A stretch of 64,000 nucleotides of DNA from Bacteroidales bacterium (lineage in GTDB: Bacteria > Bacteroidota > Bacteroidia > Bacteroidales > Lentimicrobiaceae). Every line of letters starts with the position of its first letter. The stretch's first letter is position 1. Location of the stretch: NCBI GenBank assembly GCA_022837485.1, contig JALHHH010000001.1, positions 31,796 through 95,795 of the forward strand, in the 5' to 3' direction. The position numbers and the translations under genes are program-made. Below are positions 17,689-26,320 of the stretch, piece after piece. The notes under the pieces are model-generated. The model saw only the letters and a program-made list of their open reading frames with translations. It made no database searches and had not been told where the DNA came from.

Positions 17689-17696
17689 TATCTTTG
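17689..17696 (+). promoter_or_regulatory. Bacteroidota -7 box (TATCTTTG) of the glycan cluster
   Basis: An exact TAnnTTTG match 51 bases before the first gene of the 17.7-21.7 kb operon. No good -33 TTTG is seen at the usual spacing. Confidence 0.55.
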
Positions 17697-17747
17697 CTCG
17701 TTCGGATAAGGGTGAAGGGAAAGTAAAAGACTGATATACAAACGGTA

Positions 17748-18614
17748 ATGGAAAATAATCTAAAGCGGGCCACAGTAGTTATTCCTGCATATAATGAAGA
17801 GGAGGGCCTTGGCGGGCTTTTTGACCGCATTCAGGAACTCGAATTGTTTGATTATTTTGAGTTTATTCTGGTTGATGACGGATCTACCGATTCAACGGCG
17901 GATGTAGGCAGACGATATCCGGTACGTGTGGTACGGCACGGTGTGAATAAAGGATATGGAGCTTCGCTGAAAACAGGTATCCGCAAGGCGTCATGTCCGT
18001 TAGTGATTACAATGGACTCCGACGGACAGCACGATCCTTCAAGTCTTTCTCAGATAGCAGACATGCTCGGAGAATACGATATGGTAATCGGCGAACGTTC
18101 AGCCACTTCATACCAGGTCAGCAGTCGCAAGAGTGGAAAATGGCTGATACGCAAGACAGGTGAAATGCTTGTTGATCAAAAGCTTCCCGACTATAACTCC
18201 GGACTTCGCGGATTTCATCGCGAACTCATCTTCAAGTTACTGCATCTGATGCCCAATGGATTTTCATTTTCAACCACCTCAACGCTGGCATTCCTGAAAG
18301 AGGGTTATACTATTGGAACTTTCCCCATCGAAGTTTCGCAGCGTGTAGGGCGGGCCAGTACCGTGAAATTTATACGCGACGGCTCTAAAACCTTCCTTCT
18401 GCTGTTCCGCATCATTATGCTGTTTAATCCTTTGAAGGTGTTTTTTCCGGCCAGCGTGATAATAGGTCTGGGAGGACTGTTGTGGGGAAGTTACGGATAT
18501 CTGTTTTTTGGCAGGTTCTCGAATATGGGAATGGTGATGATTACACTTGGGATGTTTCTCTTCTTTTTTGGACTGCTGGCCGATCAGATAGCCATTCTTA
18601 ACCGGAAGCGATAG
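17748..18614 (+). CDS. Family 2 glycosyltransferase, polyprenyl-phosphate sugar transferase type
   Basis: Inner-membrane enzyme that probably transfers a sugar from a nucleotide donor to a polyprenyl phosphate or a lipid-linked glycan (dolichol-phosphate mannosyltransferase-like). The 288-residue product starts with the GT-A signature ATVVIPAYNEEEGLGGLF, then ILVDDGSTDSTADV, NKGYGASLKTGI, and the metal-binding region ITMDSDGQHDPSS. Two C-terminal transmembrane segments (about residues 228-280; FFPASVIIGLGGLLWGSYGY, MVMITLGMFLFFFGLLADQI) anchor it. It heads an operon: the methyltransferase starts 2 bases after its stop. Donor and acceptor cannot be read. Confidence 0.88.
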   Translation: MENNLKRATVVIPAYNEEEGLGGLFDRIQELELFDYFEFILVDDGSTDSTADVGRRYPVRVVRHGVNKGYGASLKTGIRKASCPLVITMDSDGQHDPSSLSQIADMLGEYDMVIGERSATSYQVSSRKSGKWLIRKTGEMLVDQKLPDYNSGLRGFHRELIFKLLHLMPNGFSFSTTSTLAFLKEGYTIGTFPIEVSQRVGRASTVKFIRDGSKTFLLLFRIIMLFNPLKVFFPASVIIGLGGLLWGSYGYLFFGRFSNMGMVMITLGMFLFFFGLLADQIAILNRKR

Positions 18615-18616
18615 CG

Positions 18617-19348
18617 ATGGGAGTCGAAAATTCGTTTATAAACCGCTGGAGCGACCGTGAAGTGGAGGCCCACTGGGATCGCGTAGCACATATCTATGTT
18701 CAGGAAAACGACAAAGTTAAGGATACGCACGATCAGCGGTTCAGGGAAACTATTCAGCATCTGCATCTGGCCGGCGATTTACGGGTGCTTAATATTACTT
18801 CCCGCGATGCCGAGGCCGACGATTACATCCGCAAAGCACAGCCCGGCGTTCATGTTGTGAATGCTGAGATATCGTCCGGACTGATGAAGGTTGCAGCATC
18901 GATAAGGCCCGGAATTACTCAGGTAAAACTGGAAACATACAGTTCCCTTCCTTTTGCTGATGCGGAATTCAACAGGATTGTAAGCCTGGAGACACTCGAA
19001 CATGTTTCGGACCCATTGGCGTTTCTCGGCGAATTACATCGGGTATCCACCGCTGATGCCCGACTGGTGCTGAGCTGCCCACCGGCTACGAGTGAGCCTA
19101 CCTACCGCATTTACACCGCCTTATTTGGAGGTCATGGTGAAGGTCCGCATCGGTTTTTGCATTCAAGGGAAGTTAAAGCCATGTTCAGGGTTATAGGATG
19201 GAAATTGTTGTATCACAAAGGAACGGTTCTGTTGCCTGTTGGTCCTGCTTTTTTGCGCAATATCGCAGAACGGATTATAGAGGGCATGCAGGGAACATTT
19301 ATATCCGAACTGGGAATCCGTCAGTTTTATGTCTGTGAAAAGTATTGA
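18617..19348 (+). CDS. Class I SAM-dependent methyltransferase in the glycan operon
   Basis: Probable cytosolic methyltransferase of 243 residues. Motif I is weak: LRVLNITSRDAEADDYIR replaces the usual E-x-G-x-G-x-G loop, so SAM binding is less certain than the overall fold. The later motifs are typical of the Methyltransf_11 type (SSLPFADAEFNRIVSLETLEHV, then DPLAFLGELHRVSTADARLVLSCPP). The position, 2 bases after a GT2 gene and overlapping the next gene by 20 bases, says it acts on a glycan, lipid-linked sugar or nucleotide sugar. The loss of the glycine-rich loop is notable and may mean an altered or non-catalytic role. Confidence 0.7.
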   Translation: MGVENSFINRWSDREVEAHWDRVAHIYVQENDKVKDTHDQRFRETIQHLHLAGDLRVLNITSRDAEADDYIRKAQPGVHVVNAEISSGLMKVAASIRPGITQVKLETYSSLPFADAEFNRIVSLETLEHVSDPLAFLGELHRVSTADARLVLSCPPATSEPTYRIYTALFGGHGEGPHRFLHSREVKAMFRVIGWKLLYHKGTVLLPVGPAFLRNIAERIIEGMQGTFISELGIRQFYVCEKY

Positions 19349-20657
19349 TGAACTGCGCAGGATCATGAAATCCGATCTGTGCAACCGCTGTGGCAGTTGT
19401 GCGGGCTTGTCGGGTGGAAAGATTGTATTTACCGACCGTGAGGGCAGATACCGGCCCGTTGTGGTGAACGAACCGGATGAGGCAGAGGCTCGCCGGATGC
19501 TTACAGCTTGTGCGGGAAAGGAGTTTAATTTTCCGGAATTCCGTGTCCGCTTTTACGACAATGCGCCTGAATTCCATACCTATACCGGTCCGTATTTCGG
19601 AATTTACATCGCATACGCTGAGGATGATCTGGTGAGAAGAACCGGTGCCAGCGGAGGTATGCTTTCGGCAATACTGATTTATCTGCTTGAGAGCGGCCAG
19701 ATCGACGGAGCTGTTGTGACGGGTATGGACGAAGAAAAGCCCTGGCTGACCAGGCCTTACATTGCCACCACGCGGCAACAGATACTGGATGCGGCGCAGA
19801 GTAAATACATCATCACATCGGTAAACGAATTACTTCCTGATATAGCTGCGTTCAACGGGCGTTTAGCTTACGTGGGACTGCCCGGCCAGGTGCAGAGCAT
19901 TCGTAAACTTCAGGCGGCCGGAGATAAATCCGTAGCTTCTATTAAATACATCTTTGGTCCTTTCTATGGAAATACGCTTCATTTTTCTTCGGTAAGGAGC
20001 TTTCTTAAGTCATATAAAATCAAGGATTACCGCAACATAAGCCGTCTTTGGTTTCGCTATGGCGAATGGCCCGGTAATATGCGCGTGGAGATGAAGGACG
20101 GACGCAGCGTGGAGTTGCCGAAATTCCATGCCAATTACCTGATTCCATTTCATATCGTGCGCAACAGTTTGTTGTGCACCGATCTGAGCAATGAGTTTAC
20201 CGATATCTCGGGCGGGGATGCCTGGGCTCCGGTTTATGAAGAGAGAGGTAAGGGATTCTCCATGGTTATTGTACGATCAACTGAGGGCAATCGTATTCTG
20301 AAGGAAATGGAGCAGAAACAGCTTGTTCGGTTGCAGCCCCTTCGCGAGGATGAAGCCATTACGATGCACTCCCACGGGTATGATCTGAAAAAGAGGGGTG
20401 CCTTTATACGCATCCGCTTCAGACGGATGCTGGGCTTGCAGGTTCCTGATTACGGGTATACGGTGTCGGGCTTTACTGCCGGCCGTTATCTGATGGAGCT
20501 GCTTATAGATGCGCTTTTTCTGCTGCTGTCGACGCGCCTGGCCCGCACCACTGCCGAACTGCTTCCGCCGGCAACCATTGGCCGTCTTTTTGAAAAAACA
20601 AGGACATTCTGGAAAAAGGCTACCTATTCAATTAAGCGCGAAAATCTAAACCAATGA
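19329..20657 (+). CDS. FrhB/FdhB-like (coenzyme F420 hydrogenase beta subunit family) protein
   Basis: Putative iron-sulfur flavoprotein of 442 residues. It has a short N-terminal cysteine cluster (CNRCGSC, Cys18/21/24), the family's RRTGASGGMLSAILIYLLE block, and the C-terminal signature CTDLSNEFTDISGGDAW. Where homologues carry a cluster cysteine in a G-T-P-C-Q motif, this protein reads GLPGQV, so one ligand appears lost. A C-terminal hydrophobic segment (MELLIDALFLLLSTRLA) could contact the membrane. Proteins of this family recur in polysaccharide clusters of bacteria that have no F420 hydrogenase, where their reaction is unknown. It overlaps the methyltransferase gene by 20 bases and the flippase-like gene by 4 bases, indicating translational coupling. 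Confidence 0.82.
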   Translation: MSVKSIDELRRIMKSDLCNRCGSCAGLSGGKIVFTDREGRYRPVVVNEPDEAEARRMLTACAGKEFNFPEFRVRFYDNAPEFHTYTGPYFGIYIAYAEDDLVRRTGASGGMLSAILIYLLESGQIDGAVVTGMDEEKPWLTRPYIATTRQQILDAAQSKYIITSVNELLPDIAAFNGRLAYVGLPGQVQSIRKLQAAGDKSVASIKYIFGPFYGNTLHFSSVRSFLKSYKIKDYRNISRLWFRYGEWPGNMRVEMKDGRSVELPKFHANYLIPFHIVRNSLLCTDLSNEFTDISGGDAWAPVYEERGKGFSMVIVRSTEGNRILKEMEQKQLVRLQPLREDEAITMHSHGYDLKKRGAFIRIRFRRMLGLQVPDYGYTVSGFTAGRYLMELLIDALFLLLSTRLARTTAELLPPATIGRLFEKTRTFWKKATYSIKRENLNQ

Positions 20658-21655
20658 AACGGCGCTACCTGAGTACATTGGCAAAAATTGCAGGAACTGC
20701 ACTTATTACATGGTTGCTGATCAGCCGGATACCCTGGGATCTGGACACTTTCTACGTCATCCTGCAGGAAATGAGGATTCGCTGGTTCCTGTTCTCGCTT
20801 TCGGGAGTACTCATTGTGCTTGGGTTGAAAAGCATACGCTGGAGCCTTCTGTTAAGGCAGGAAGGGTGCCAATATTCGTTTTTCACTCGTTTTCATGCAT
20901 ACCTTGCTTCCTACACAATAGGTCTGATAACCCCGGGACGGCTGGGTGAAATTTCACGCCTGTATTATGTTCGGGAGGATACAGGGGTTAGTTTCATCCG
21001 TTCATTTAAAACCATTGTGGGCGACCGGATTTTTGATTTTGCTATTCTGATTTGGTTTGGCGCGACCGGACTTCTTTATTTTTACCAGGTTGCGGGCGAA
21101 CTTCACGGAAGTGTATATCTGCTGGCTACCGGTTTGCTGATGTTTACAGCATGGCTTGCCGGGAAATGGCTGCTCAGGCTCATGGTCGGTGATGGCGCAT
21201 CTTCACTTCCGCTAATGGTCAGAGATTTGTGGGGAAGCTTGATTCAGCGCAGTATGCTGATGCCCTGGCTTCTCACCCTGCTGGCCTATTATTTCTTCTA
21301 TCTGTCCAATCAATGGATTTTTAACGCGCTGGGCCTGCACCTTTCGATAGTCGACATTGGTTTTATTCTAAGCCTTATGAGCCTGGCTACTCTGCTTCCG
21401 GTATCGGTTGCGGGCTTCGGTACCCGTGAGGCAAGTCTGGTCTTTGTGCTTGGATTTTATGGTATTAATCCGGAAACAGCAATTATATTTTCTCTTTTGC
21501 AGTTTACCGCCTTCTTTTTATGGGGAGGGATTGCCGGATTGATTTTCTGGCTTTTAAAGCCGGTGAAGCTTGGACTTGTTAAGGAGGATTCCGGAAAACT
21601 CCTGGAGTATATCCGTCATAGGCGTAAGGACAGGGCTTCTGATTTGGAAGGGTAA
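20654..21655 (+). CDS. Lysylphosphatidylglycerol synthase-TM (UPF0104/AglD-like) membrane protein
   Basis: Polytopic inner-membrane protein of 333 residues with about eight hydrophobic segments (for example IAGTALITWLLISRI, FLFSLSGVLIVLGL, WLLTLLAYYFFYLSNQWIF, FFLWGGIAGLIFWLL). The family markers YTIGLITPGRLGEISRLYY and LPVSVAGFGTREASL are present, matching PF03706, which includes the membrane half of MprF and the archaeal AglD. Without a soluble synthase domain it resembles flippase-like proteins of lipid-linked glycan pathways. It overlaps the FrhB-like gene by ATGA, so it is part of the same operon. A role in moving or handling a lipid-linked sugar is inference. Confidence 0.85.
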   Translation: MKRRYLSTLAKIAGTALITWLLISRIPWDLDTFYVILQEMRIRWFLFSLSGVLIVLGLKSIRWSLLLRQEGCQYSFFTRFHAYLASYTIGLITPGRLGEISRLYYVREDTGVSFIRSFKTIVGDRIFDFAILIWFGATGLLYFYQVAGELHGSVYLLATGLLMFTAWLAGKWLLRLMVGDGASSLPLMVRDLWGSLIQRSMLMPWLLTLLAYYFFYLSNQWIFNALGLHLSIVDIGFILSLMSLATLLPVSVAGFGTREASLVFVLGFYGINPETAIIFSLLQFTAFFLWGGIAGLIFWLLKPVKLGLVKEDSGKLLEYIRHRRKDRASDLEG

Positions 21656-21698
21656 GCTATTTTTCGTATTTTAGTGGATCACACAAAAATGCAAGCGT

Positions 21699-22691
21699 AT
21701 GATTACTCATTCAGCCGATGAGGCAAGGTATCATTCCATGGTATATAACCGTTGCGGAAGGAGCGGATTAAAACTTCCCGCCTTGTCTTTGGGACTGTGG
21801 CACAACTTCGGGGGTGTTGATATATTCCAGGTTAGCCGCAGTATGTTGCTTCACGCATTCGACCGGGGTATAACCCATTTCGATCTGGCAAACAACTACG
21901 GTCCTCCGCCGGGGTCGGCCGAGGAGACGCTGGGGCAGGTATTGCGCAACGATCTGGGACGTTATCGCGATGAACTTGTGATCTCTACCAAAGCGGGATA
22001 CACAATGTGGCCGGGACCATACGGAGATTTTGGATCCAAAAAATATTTGATTTCCAGCCTCGACCAAAGTCTGAAACGCATGCGTTTGTCGTACGTCGAT
22101 ATCTTCTATTCGCACCGCCCCGATCCGGAAACGCCGATGGAGGAGACCATGGGGGCTCTGGAGCAGGCAGTGAGGCAGGGGAAAGCCCTGTATGTGGGAT
22201 TGTCAAATTATTCGGCACAGCAAACGCGGGAAGCAGTTGCAATTTTAAAATCCATGGGCATTCGCTGCCTTATTCACCAGCCCCGCTATTCTTTGTTCGA
22301 CCGTTGGGTGGAAGGGGGATTGCTGCATGTGCTGGAAGAAGAAGGGATGGGTTGTATTGCCTTTTCTCCGCTGGCGCAGGGACTACTTACCGAAAAGTAT
22401 CTTGAAGGCATTCCACCGGGATCGAGAGCATCCCGTGAATCCGGCTTTCTGAGACCAGAACAGGTAACCGCTGAAAAAGTGGACAAGGCAGCACGTTTGA
22501 ACATGATTGCCGCAGCACGCGGACAGAAACTGGCGCAGATGTCGCTGGCCTGGCTTTTGCGAGACAGTAGAATTACCTCAGTGCTGATTGGTGCAAGCAG
22601 CATTGCGCAAATGGATGAAAACATTGCGGCACTGGATAATCTGGACTTTTCAACCGATGAGCTGGATCGGATAGAAGCGATTATTGCTTAA
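21699..22691 (+). CDS. Aldo/keto reductase, YghZ-type
   Basis: NADPH-dependent reductase of 330 residues with a TIM barrel. It opens with MVYNRCGRSGLKLPALSLGLWHNFG, closely like the E. coli YghZ/GpR L-glyceraldehyde-3-phosphate reductase group. The catalytic tetrad is recognisable: Asp and Tyr in DLANNYG, Lys in STKAGY, His in YSHRPDP. Cofactor-binding motifs GLSNYSAQQ and SVLIGASS follow. It starts 43 bases after the membrane-protein gene, and a mismatched -7 box (TATTTTTC) lies between them, so it may be either in the operon or independently expressed. Its role in the glycan cluster, if any, is unclear; detoxification of aldehydes is equally possible. Confidence 0.9.
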   Translation: MITHSADEARYHSMVYNRCGRSGLKLPALSLGLWHNFGGVDIFQVSRSMLLHAFDRGITHFDLANNYGPPPGSAEETLGQVLRNDLGRYRDELVISTKAGYTMWPGPYGDFGSKKYLISSLDQSLKRMRLSYVDIFYSHRPDPETPMEETMGALEQAVRQGKALYVGLSNYSAQQTREAVAILKSMGIRCLIHQPRYSLFDRWVEGGLLHVLEEEGMGCIAFSPLAQGLLTEKYLEGIPPGSRASRESGFLRPEQVTAEKVDKAARLNMIAAARGQKLAQMSLAWLLRDSRITSVLIGASSIAQMDENIAALDNLDFSTDELDRIEAIIA

Positions 22692-22726
22692 CCATATACG
22701 AAAGAGGGACAAACAGGCTATTTTTG

Positions 22727-22734
22727 TATCTTTG
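22727..22734 (+). promoter_or_regulatory. Bacteroidota -7 box (TATCTTTG) for the GT-C gene
   Basis: An exact TAnnTTTG match 20 bases before the start of the GT-C gene; it suggests a second transcription unit inside the glycan cluster. Confidence 0.55.
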
Positions 22735-22754
22735 GCAGATTCAAAAACCGCTGT

Positions 22755-24881
22755 ATGCTCAGCTCCGAAGTAATCGCACGACCTGTAGTTAAACGGATTT
22801 TTCATGCAGGTCTGTTGTTAGTTATTCCCCTCATACTTTTTATCACTTCGCTTGATACCATTCGTGCGCGCGATAAGGCATGGTATGCCGGTGGTTACGA
22901 TCCGGAGTATGCATATCTGTTTAATTCGCTGAATATGGCGACGTTCCGGCTTGCGGGGCACGTGGACCACCCCGGTACAACCATGCAGGTTGCCGGTGGT
23001 GTGGTACTGCGGGCAGTATGGATGTTCGATAAACGCGCCGATAACCTTACCGATGCCGTACTCGCGGAGCCGGAGCATTACATTCGAATTCTGAATATAG
23101 CAACCGCCGTTACAGGAAGCCTGGTGCTGCTGGTCCTCGGGTGGTTTGTTACGACGGCCTCCGGGATGGTGTGGTATGGCATTCTGCTGCAGCTGACGCC
23201 GTTTATATCGGGCTTTGTTTTATTTAACGGCTTTGCCAGAGCTACTCAGGAGGTAATGCAGATGTCGGCCGCCTTCGCAATGGCAGCCCTTGCTCTGCAC
23301 TGGTATTTTGAAACCGGTGAAAGAAACCGACTGAACTATCCACTCTGGTTTGGTGTGATTGCAGGTTTTGGAATGGCATCAAAAATTATCTTTTTCCCTC
23401 TGATGCTGATTCCGCTTATATTGCTTAGGCACTGGAGTGAACGATTCCGGTTCGGACTCTTTTCCATTTTGGCATTCTTTGTTTTTACACTGCCGGTAAT
23501 CCGTATGTACCCGCATATGTTTCACTGGATTTATAGTCTTTTTATCCACTCCGGCCAATATGGAAGCGGGAGTGAAAGCATCATCGATACATCGCGCTAT
23601 TTTACTGAGCTTGTTGATCTGTTCAGGGTAAATCCCCGGCTTTTTGCCCTGTTTGCGGGAGGTATTTTTGCCGTGGCAGCTCTGGCTTTGGTAATATGGT
23701 TGGGGAAACAAACCATCCGCAAACCGGCTGCACGGCTTCTGTTTGCCGTGGTTATTGCCCAGACTGCCGGTTACCTGCTCATCGCAAAGCAGCCGAAAGC
23801 TGCCTATCTTTTACCTTATGAAAGCATTGCGGCAATTCCGGTGATCGTACTGCTGCATCTGGCCTTGCTGCCGGTGCGCAAACCGGTCCTGAAATCTGCC
23901 CTTGCCGGTTTCCTTGCCGTAATGTTGTCGTTTTTCGGGATAAAACACGGGCTTGATCTGAAACACAGATTATACGGTACCGATTTTAACCCGGAGTTTG
24001 AGGAAGTTTGGGGTGCCGCAACGGGATGGAATGAAAAGACTGCGGTAGTATTTACCAATCCGGGAGCATCGCCGATGGCCGGACTATTCTTTGGAAACGC
24101 GTACAGCCGAAGCAGGTATGTTTCTGAACTTCAGCGTATATATCCCGATTATTACATCCTCGACGCCTATAATAACCGTATTATTCATTGGGGTGGAGAG
24201 CCGTTTTTGACCGATTCCCTGTTTAATCTTTACGGTGGCCGAATGGCCATAATGCATACACCGGGCTGGGTTGAACCCGATTCTGCGTTGCTTCGGTTGA
24301 ACGGCACTCCCGGATGGCAGCTCGTCGAAGCATACCGCGGCCGCGGAGTGGTGCTTGTTCCGGTGGCTAAAGGTACAGATGGCCGGACAGGATCGGCAAG
24401 CATCGTTTTCAACTCCGCTGAAATACGGGGAGTGAACGATTCTACCATTCGGATTCCGGTAAATATGAAGCCCGGTGATCAGGGCGTGCTTTCATTTGAT
24501 CGTGCCCGATCGGGAAAGAGCTCGGTGATTTCTGACCCCCTGCACCCTTTTGCACTTGGGGTGGAAGAACAGAATGTTGAGCCTGGGGAGCTATTTAAAG
24601 CTAGCGTTTGGGTTTCGGGCGATGCAGAAGATGTTGTACTTGTAGCCTCCGCCTTAAATAGCGATGATTTTTACCGCTATTCCGGAGAGGTGGTGCGGGA
24701 AGAGAGGAAAAAGGGCTGGAAGCAGCTACATCTGGAGTTTATCACTTCCAGTGAGCTTGAAGAAGGAATTTTAAAAATTTATGTCTGGAATAAGGGCAGG
24801 CAAACGGTTTACCTTGATGATTTCCGTTGCGAACGGATAAAACCGGTGCAGGGAGCCCCTGAAACTACCACAAATGAATAA
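22755..24881 (+). CDS. GT-C membrane glycosyltransferase (ArnT/PMT-like) with a C-terminal beta-sandwich domain
   Basis: Inner-membrane transferase of 708 residues that should use a lipid-linked sugar donor. An N-terminal helix is followed by the periplasmic loop GGYDPEYAYLFNSLNMA, with the Asp expected to be catalytic in GT-C folds, and HVDHPGTTMQVAGG. About ten further hydrophobic helices run to roughly residue 400. The soluble C-terminal part contains a globular region and then, from about residue 560, a beta-rich domain (RIPVNMKPGDQGVLSF, FKASVWVSGDAEDVVLV, KGWKQLHLEFITS, KIYVWNKGRQTVYLDDFRCE) resembling a carbohydrate-binding module, displayed in the periplasm. It overlaps the following fusion gene by 8 bases. 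Sugar and acceptor are unknown. Confidence 0.8.
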   Translation: MLSSEVIARPVVKRIFHAGLLLVIPLILFITSLDTIRARDKAWYAGGYDPEYAYLFNSLNMATFRLAGHVDHPGTTMQVAGGVVLRAVWMFDKRADNLTDAVLAEPEHYIRILNIATAVTGSLVLLVLGWFVTTASGMVWYGILLQLTPFISGFVLFNGFARATQEVMQMSAAFAMAALALHWYFETGERNRLNYPLWFGVIAGFGMASKIIFFPLMLIPLILLRHWSERFRFGLFSILAFFVFTLPVIRMYPHMFHWIYSLFIHSGQYGSGSESIIDTSRYFTELVDLFRVNPRLFALFAGGIFAVAALALVIWLGKQTIRKPAARLLFAVVIAQTAGYLLIAKQPKAAYLLPYESIAAIPVIVLLHLALLPVRKPVLKSALAGFLAVMLSFFGIKHGLDLKHRLYGTDFNPEFEEVWGAATGWNEKTAVVFTNPGASPMAGLFFGNAYSRSRYVSELQRIYPDYYILDAYNNRIIHWGGEPFLTDSLFNLYGGRMAIMHTPGWVEPDSALLRLNGTPGWQLVEAYRGRGVVLVPVAKGTDGRTGSASIVFNSAEIRGVNDSTIRIPVNMKPGDQGVLSFDRARSGKSSVISDPLHPFALGVEEQNVEPGELFKASVWVSGDAEDVVLVASALNSDDFYRYSGEVVREERKKGWKQLHLEFITSSELEEGILKIYVWNKGRQTVYLDDFRCERIKPVQGAPETTTNE

Positions 24882-26307
24882 TTTATCGGAGAATAAGAAG
24901 AAAGTCCTGAAAGGCATTGAAAGTGTTGCACCTCGCCGCAACCGTTACATTAGACGCAGCAACTATTACTACCGGAATCTGGTAAACTTTTTCCGGTTCA
25001 ACATACCGGCCGGTACCAGGGTGCTCGAGATCGGCTGTGGTACCGGTTACCTGCTCAATGCAGTAAAGCCGTCGTACGGGATGGGCATCGACCTGTCGCC
25101 TTCTATGATAGGCATAGCCCGGCAACAGCATCCACATCTGAATTTCAGAGTTATGGATGCTGAGAATCTGGAACTTGATGAGAAGTTCGATTATATAATC
25201 CTTTCCGATACTCTCGGGTATCTTGAAGATATTCAAGTGGCTTTTCAGCAGCTAAAAGGAGTAATCCATCCAGGAACCCGTATTCTGATTTCGTATCATA
25301 ACTTCCTGTGGGAGCCTGCCCTGTGGCTGGTTCAGAAGCTGGGGCTGAAGATGCCGCACCGCAGATTAAACTGGCTGGGCAGGGGTGATGTAATCAATCT
25401 GCTGGAACTTGAAGGTTTTGATGTGGTTAAGTCGGGTAAGCGTTTTCTTTTTCCGGTGAATATTCCGGTTATTTCCTGGTTTTTAAACAAGTACGTAGCC
25501 AACTTGCCGCTGTTCAACAGTCTTTGCTTAACGGGTTATATTATTGCCAGGCTGCCGGAACCAAGGCCTGCCGATAATAAAGACTTCAGCGTTAGCGTGA
25601 TTATACCGGCCAGGAACGAAAAAGGGAATATCGAGGATGCCGTTCTGCGTACTCCTGAAATGGGGAAACATACGGAGATTCTGTTTGTTGAAGGTAATTC
25701 CACCGACGATACCCTGGATGAGATAATTCGCGTATGCGAAGCATATAAAGATAAGAGGGATGTGAAATACCTGGTTCAGGATGGAAAGGGGAAGGGCGAT
25801 GCCGTTCGTAAGGGTTACGACCATGCCACCGGCGATATCCTGATGATACTGGATGCCGACCTCACGGTTCCGCCTGAAGATCTTCCAAAGTTTTACAATG
25901 CGCTGGCTACCGGCAAGGGAGAATACATCAACGGAACACGCCTCGTATATCCTATGGAGGATGAGGCGATGCGCACCCTGAATATGATGGGTAACAAGTT
26001 CTTCTCGGTGATGTTTTCCTGGCTGCTGAACCAGCGGATTAAAGATACGCTGTGCGGCACCAAAGTGTTAACGGCAGAAAACTACCGCAAACTGGCAGCC
26101 AATCGCTCGTATTTCGGGAATTTCGATCCTTTTGGTGATTTTGATCTTATTTTTGGATCGGCAAAGCTGAACCTTAAACTGGTGGAAGTCCCTATTCGTT
26201 ACCGGGCCCGGAAATACGGGGATACCAATATCTCACGGTTTAAGCATGGATTCCTGCTGCTCAGGATGGTAGCTTATGCCATGAACAAGATAAAATTTGT
26301 TAAATAG
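24874..26307 (+). CDS. Fusion of SAM methyltransferase and family 2 glycosyltransferase
   Basis: A 477-residue bifunctional protein. Residues about 45-190 form a class I methyltransferase with an intact motif I (VLEIGCGTGYLL, 50-61), GIDLSPSMIGIAR and ILSDTLGYLEDI. A hydrophobic linker (about 192-226) leads to a GT-A domain from about residue 238: SVSVIIPARNEKGNIEDAV, LFVEGNSTDDT, QDGKGKGDAVRKGY, and ILDADLTVPPEDL with the DxD-type metal site. The GT half resembles polyprenyl-phosphate sugar transferases. The reading frame is continuous with no frameshift. It overlaps the GT-C gene by 8 bases, so the two are coupled. I infer that one arm makes a polyprenyl-linked sugar for the GT-C enzyme while the other methylates the glycan or carrier. 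Confidence 0.87.
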   Translation: MNNLSENKKKVLKGIESVAPRRNRYIRRSNYYYRNLVNFFRFNIPAGTRVLEIGCGTGYLLNAVKPSYGMGIDLSPSMIGIARQQHPHLNFRVMDAENLELDEKFDYIILSDTLGYLEDIQVAFQQLKGVIHPGTRILISYHNFLWEPALWLVQKLGLKMPHRRLNWLGRGDVINLLELEGFDVVKSGKRFLFPVNIPVISWFLNKYVANLPLFNSLCLTGYIIARLPEPRPADNKDFSVSVIIPARNEKGNIEDAVLRTPEMGKHTEILFVEGNSTDDTLDEIIRVCEAYKDKRDVKYLVQDGKGKGDAVRKGYDHATGDILMILDADLTVPPEDLPKFYNALATGKGEYINGTRLVYPMEDEAMRTLNMMGNKFFSVMFSWLLNQRIKDTLCGTKVLTAENYRKLAANRSYFGNFDPFGDFDLIFGSAKLNLKLVEVPIRYRARKYGDTNISRFKHGFLLLRMVAYAMNKIKFVK

Positions 26308-26320
26308 GTCAGGAATTCCA

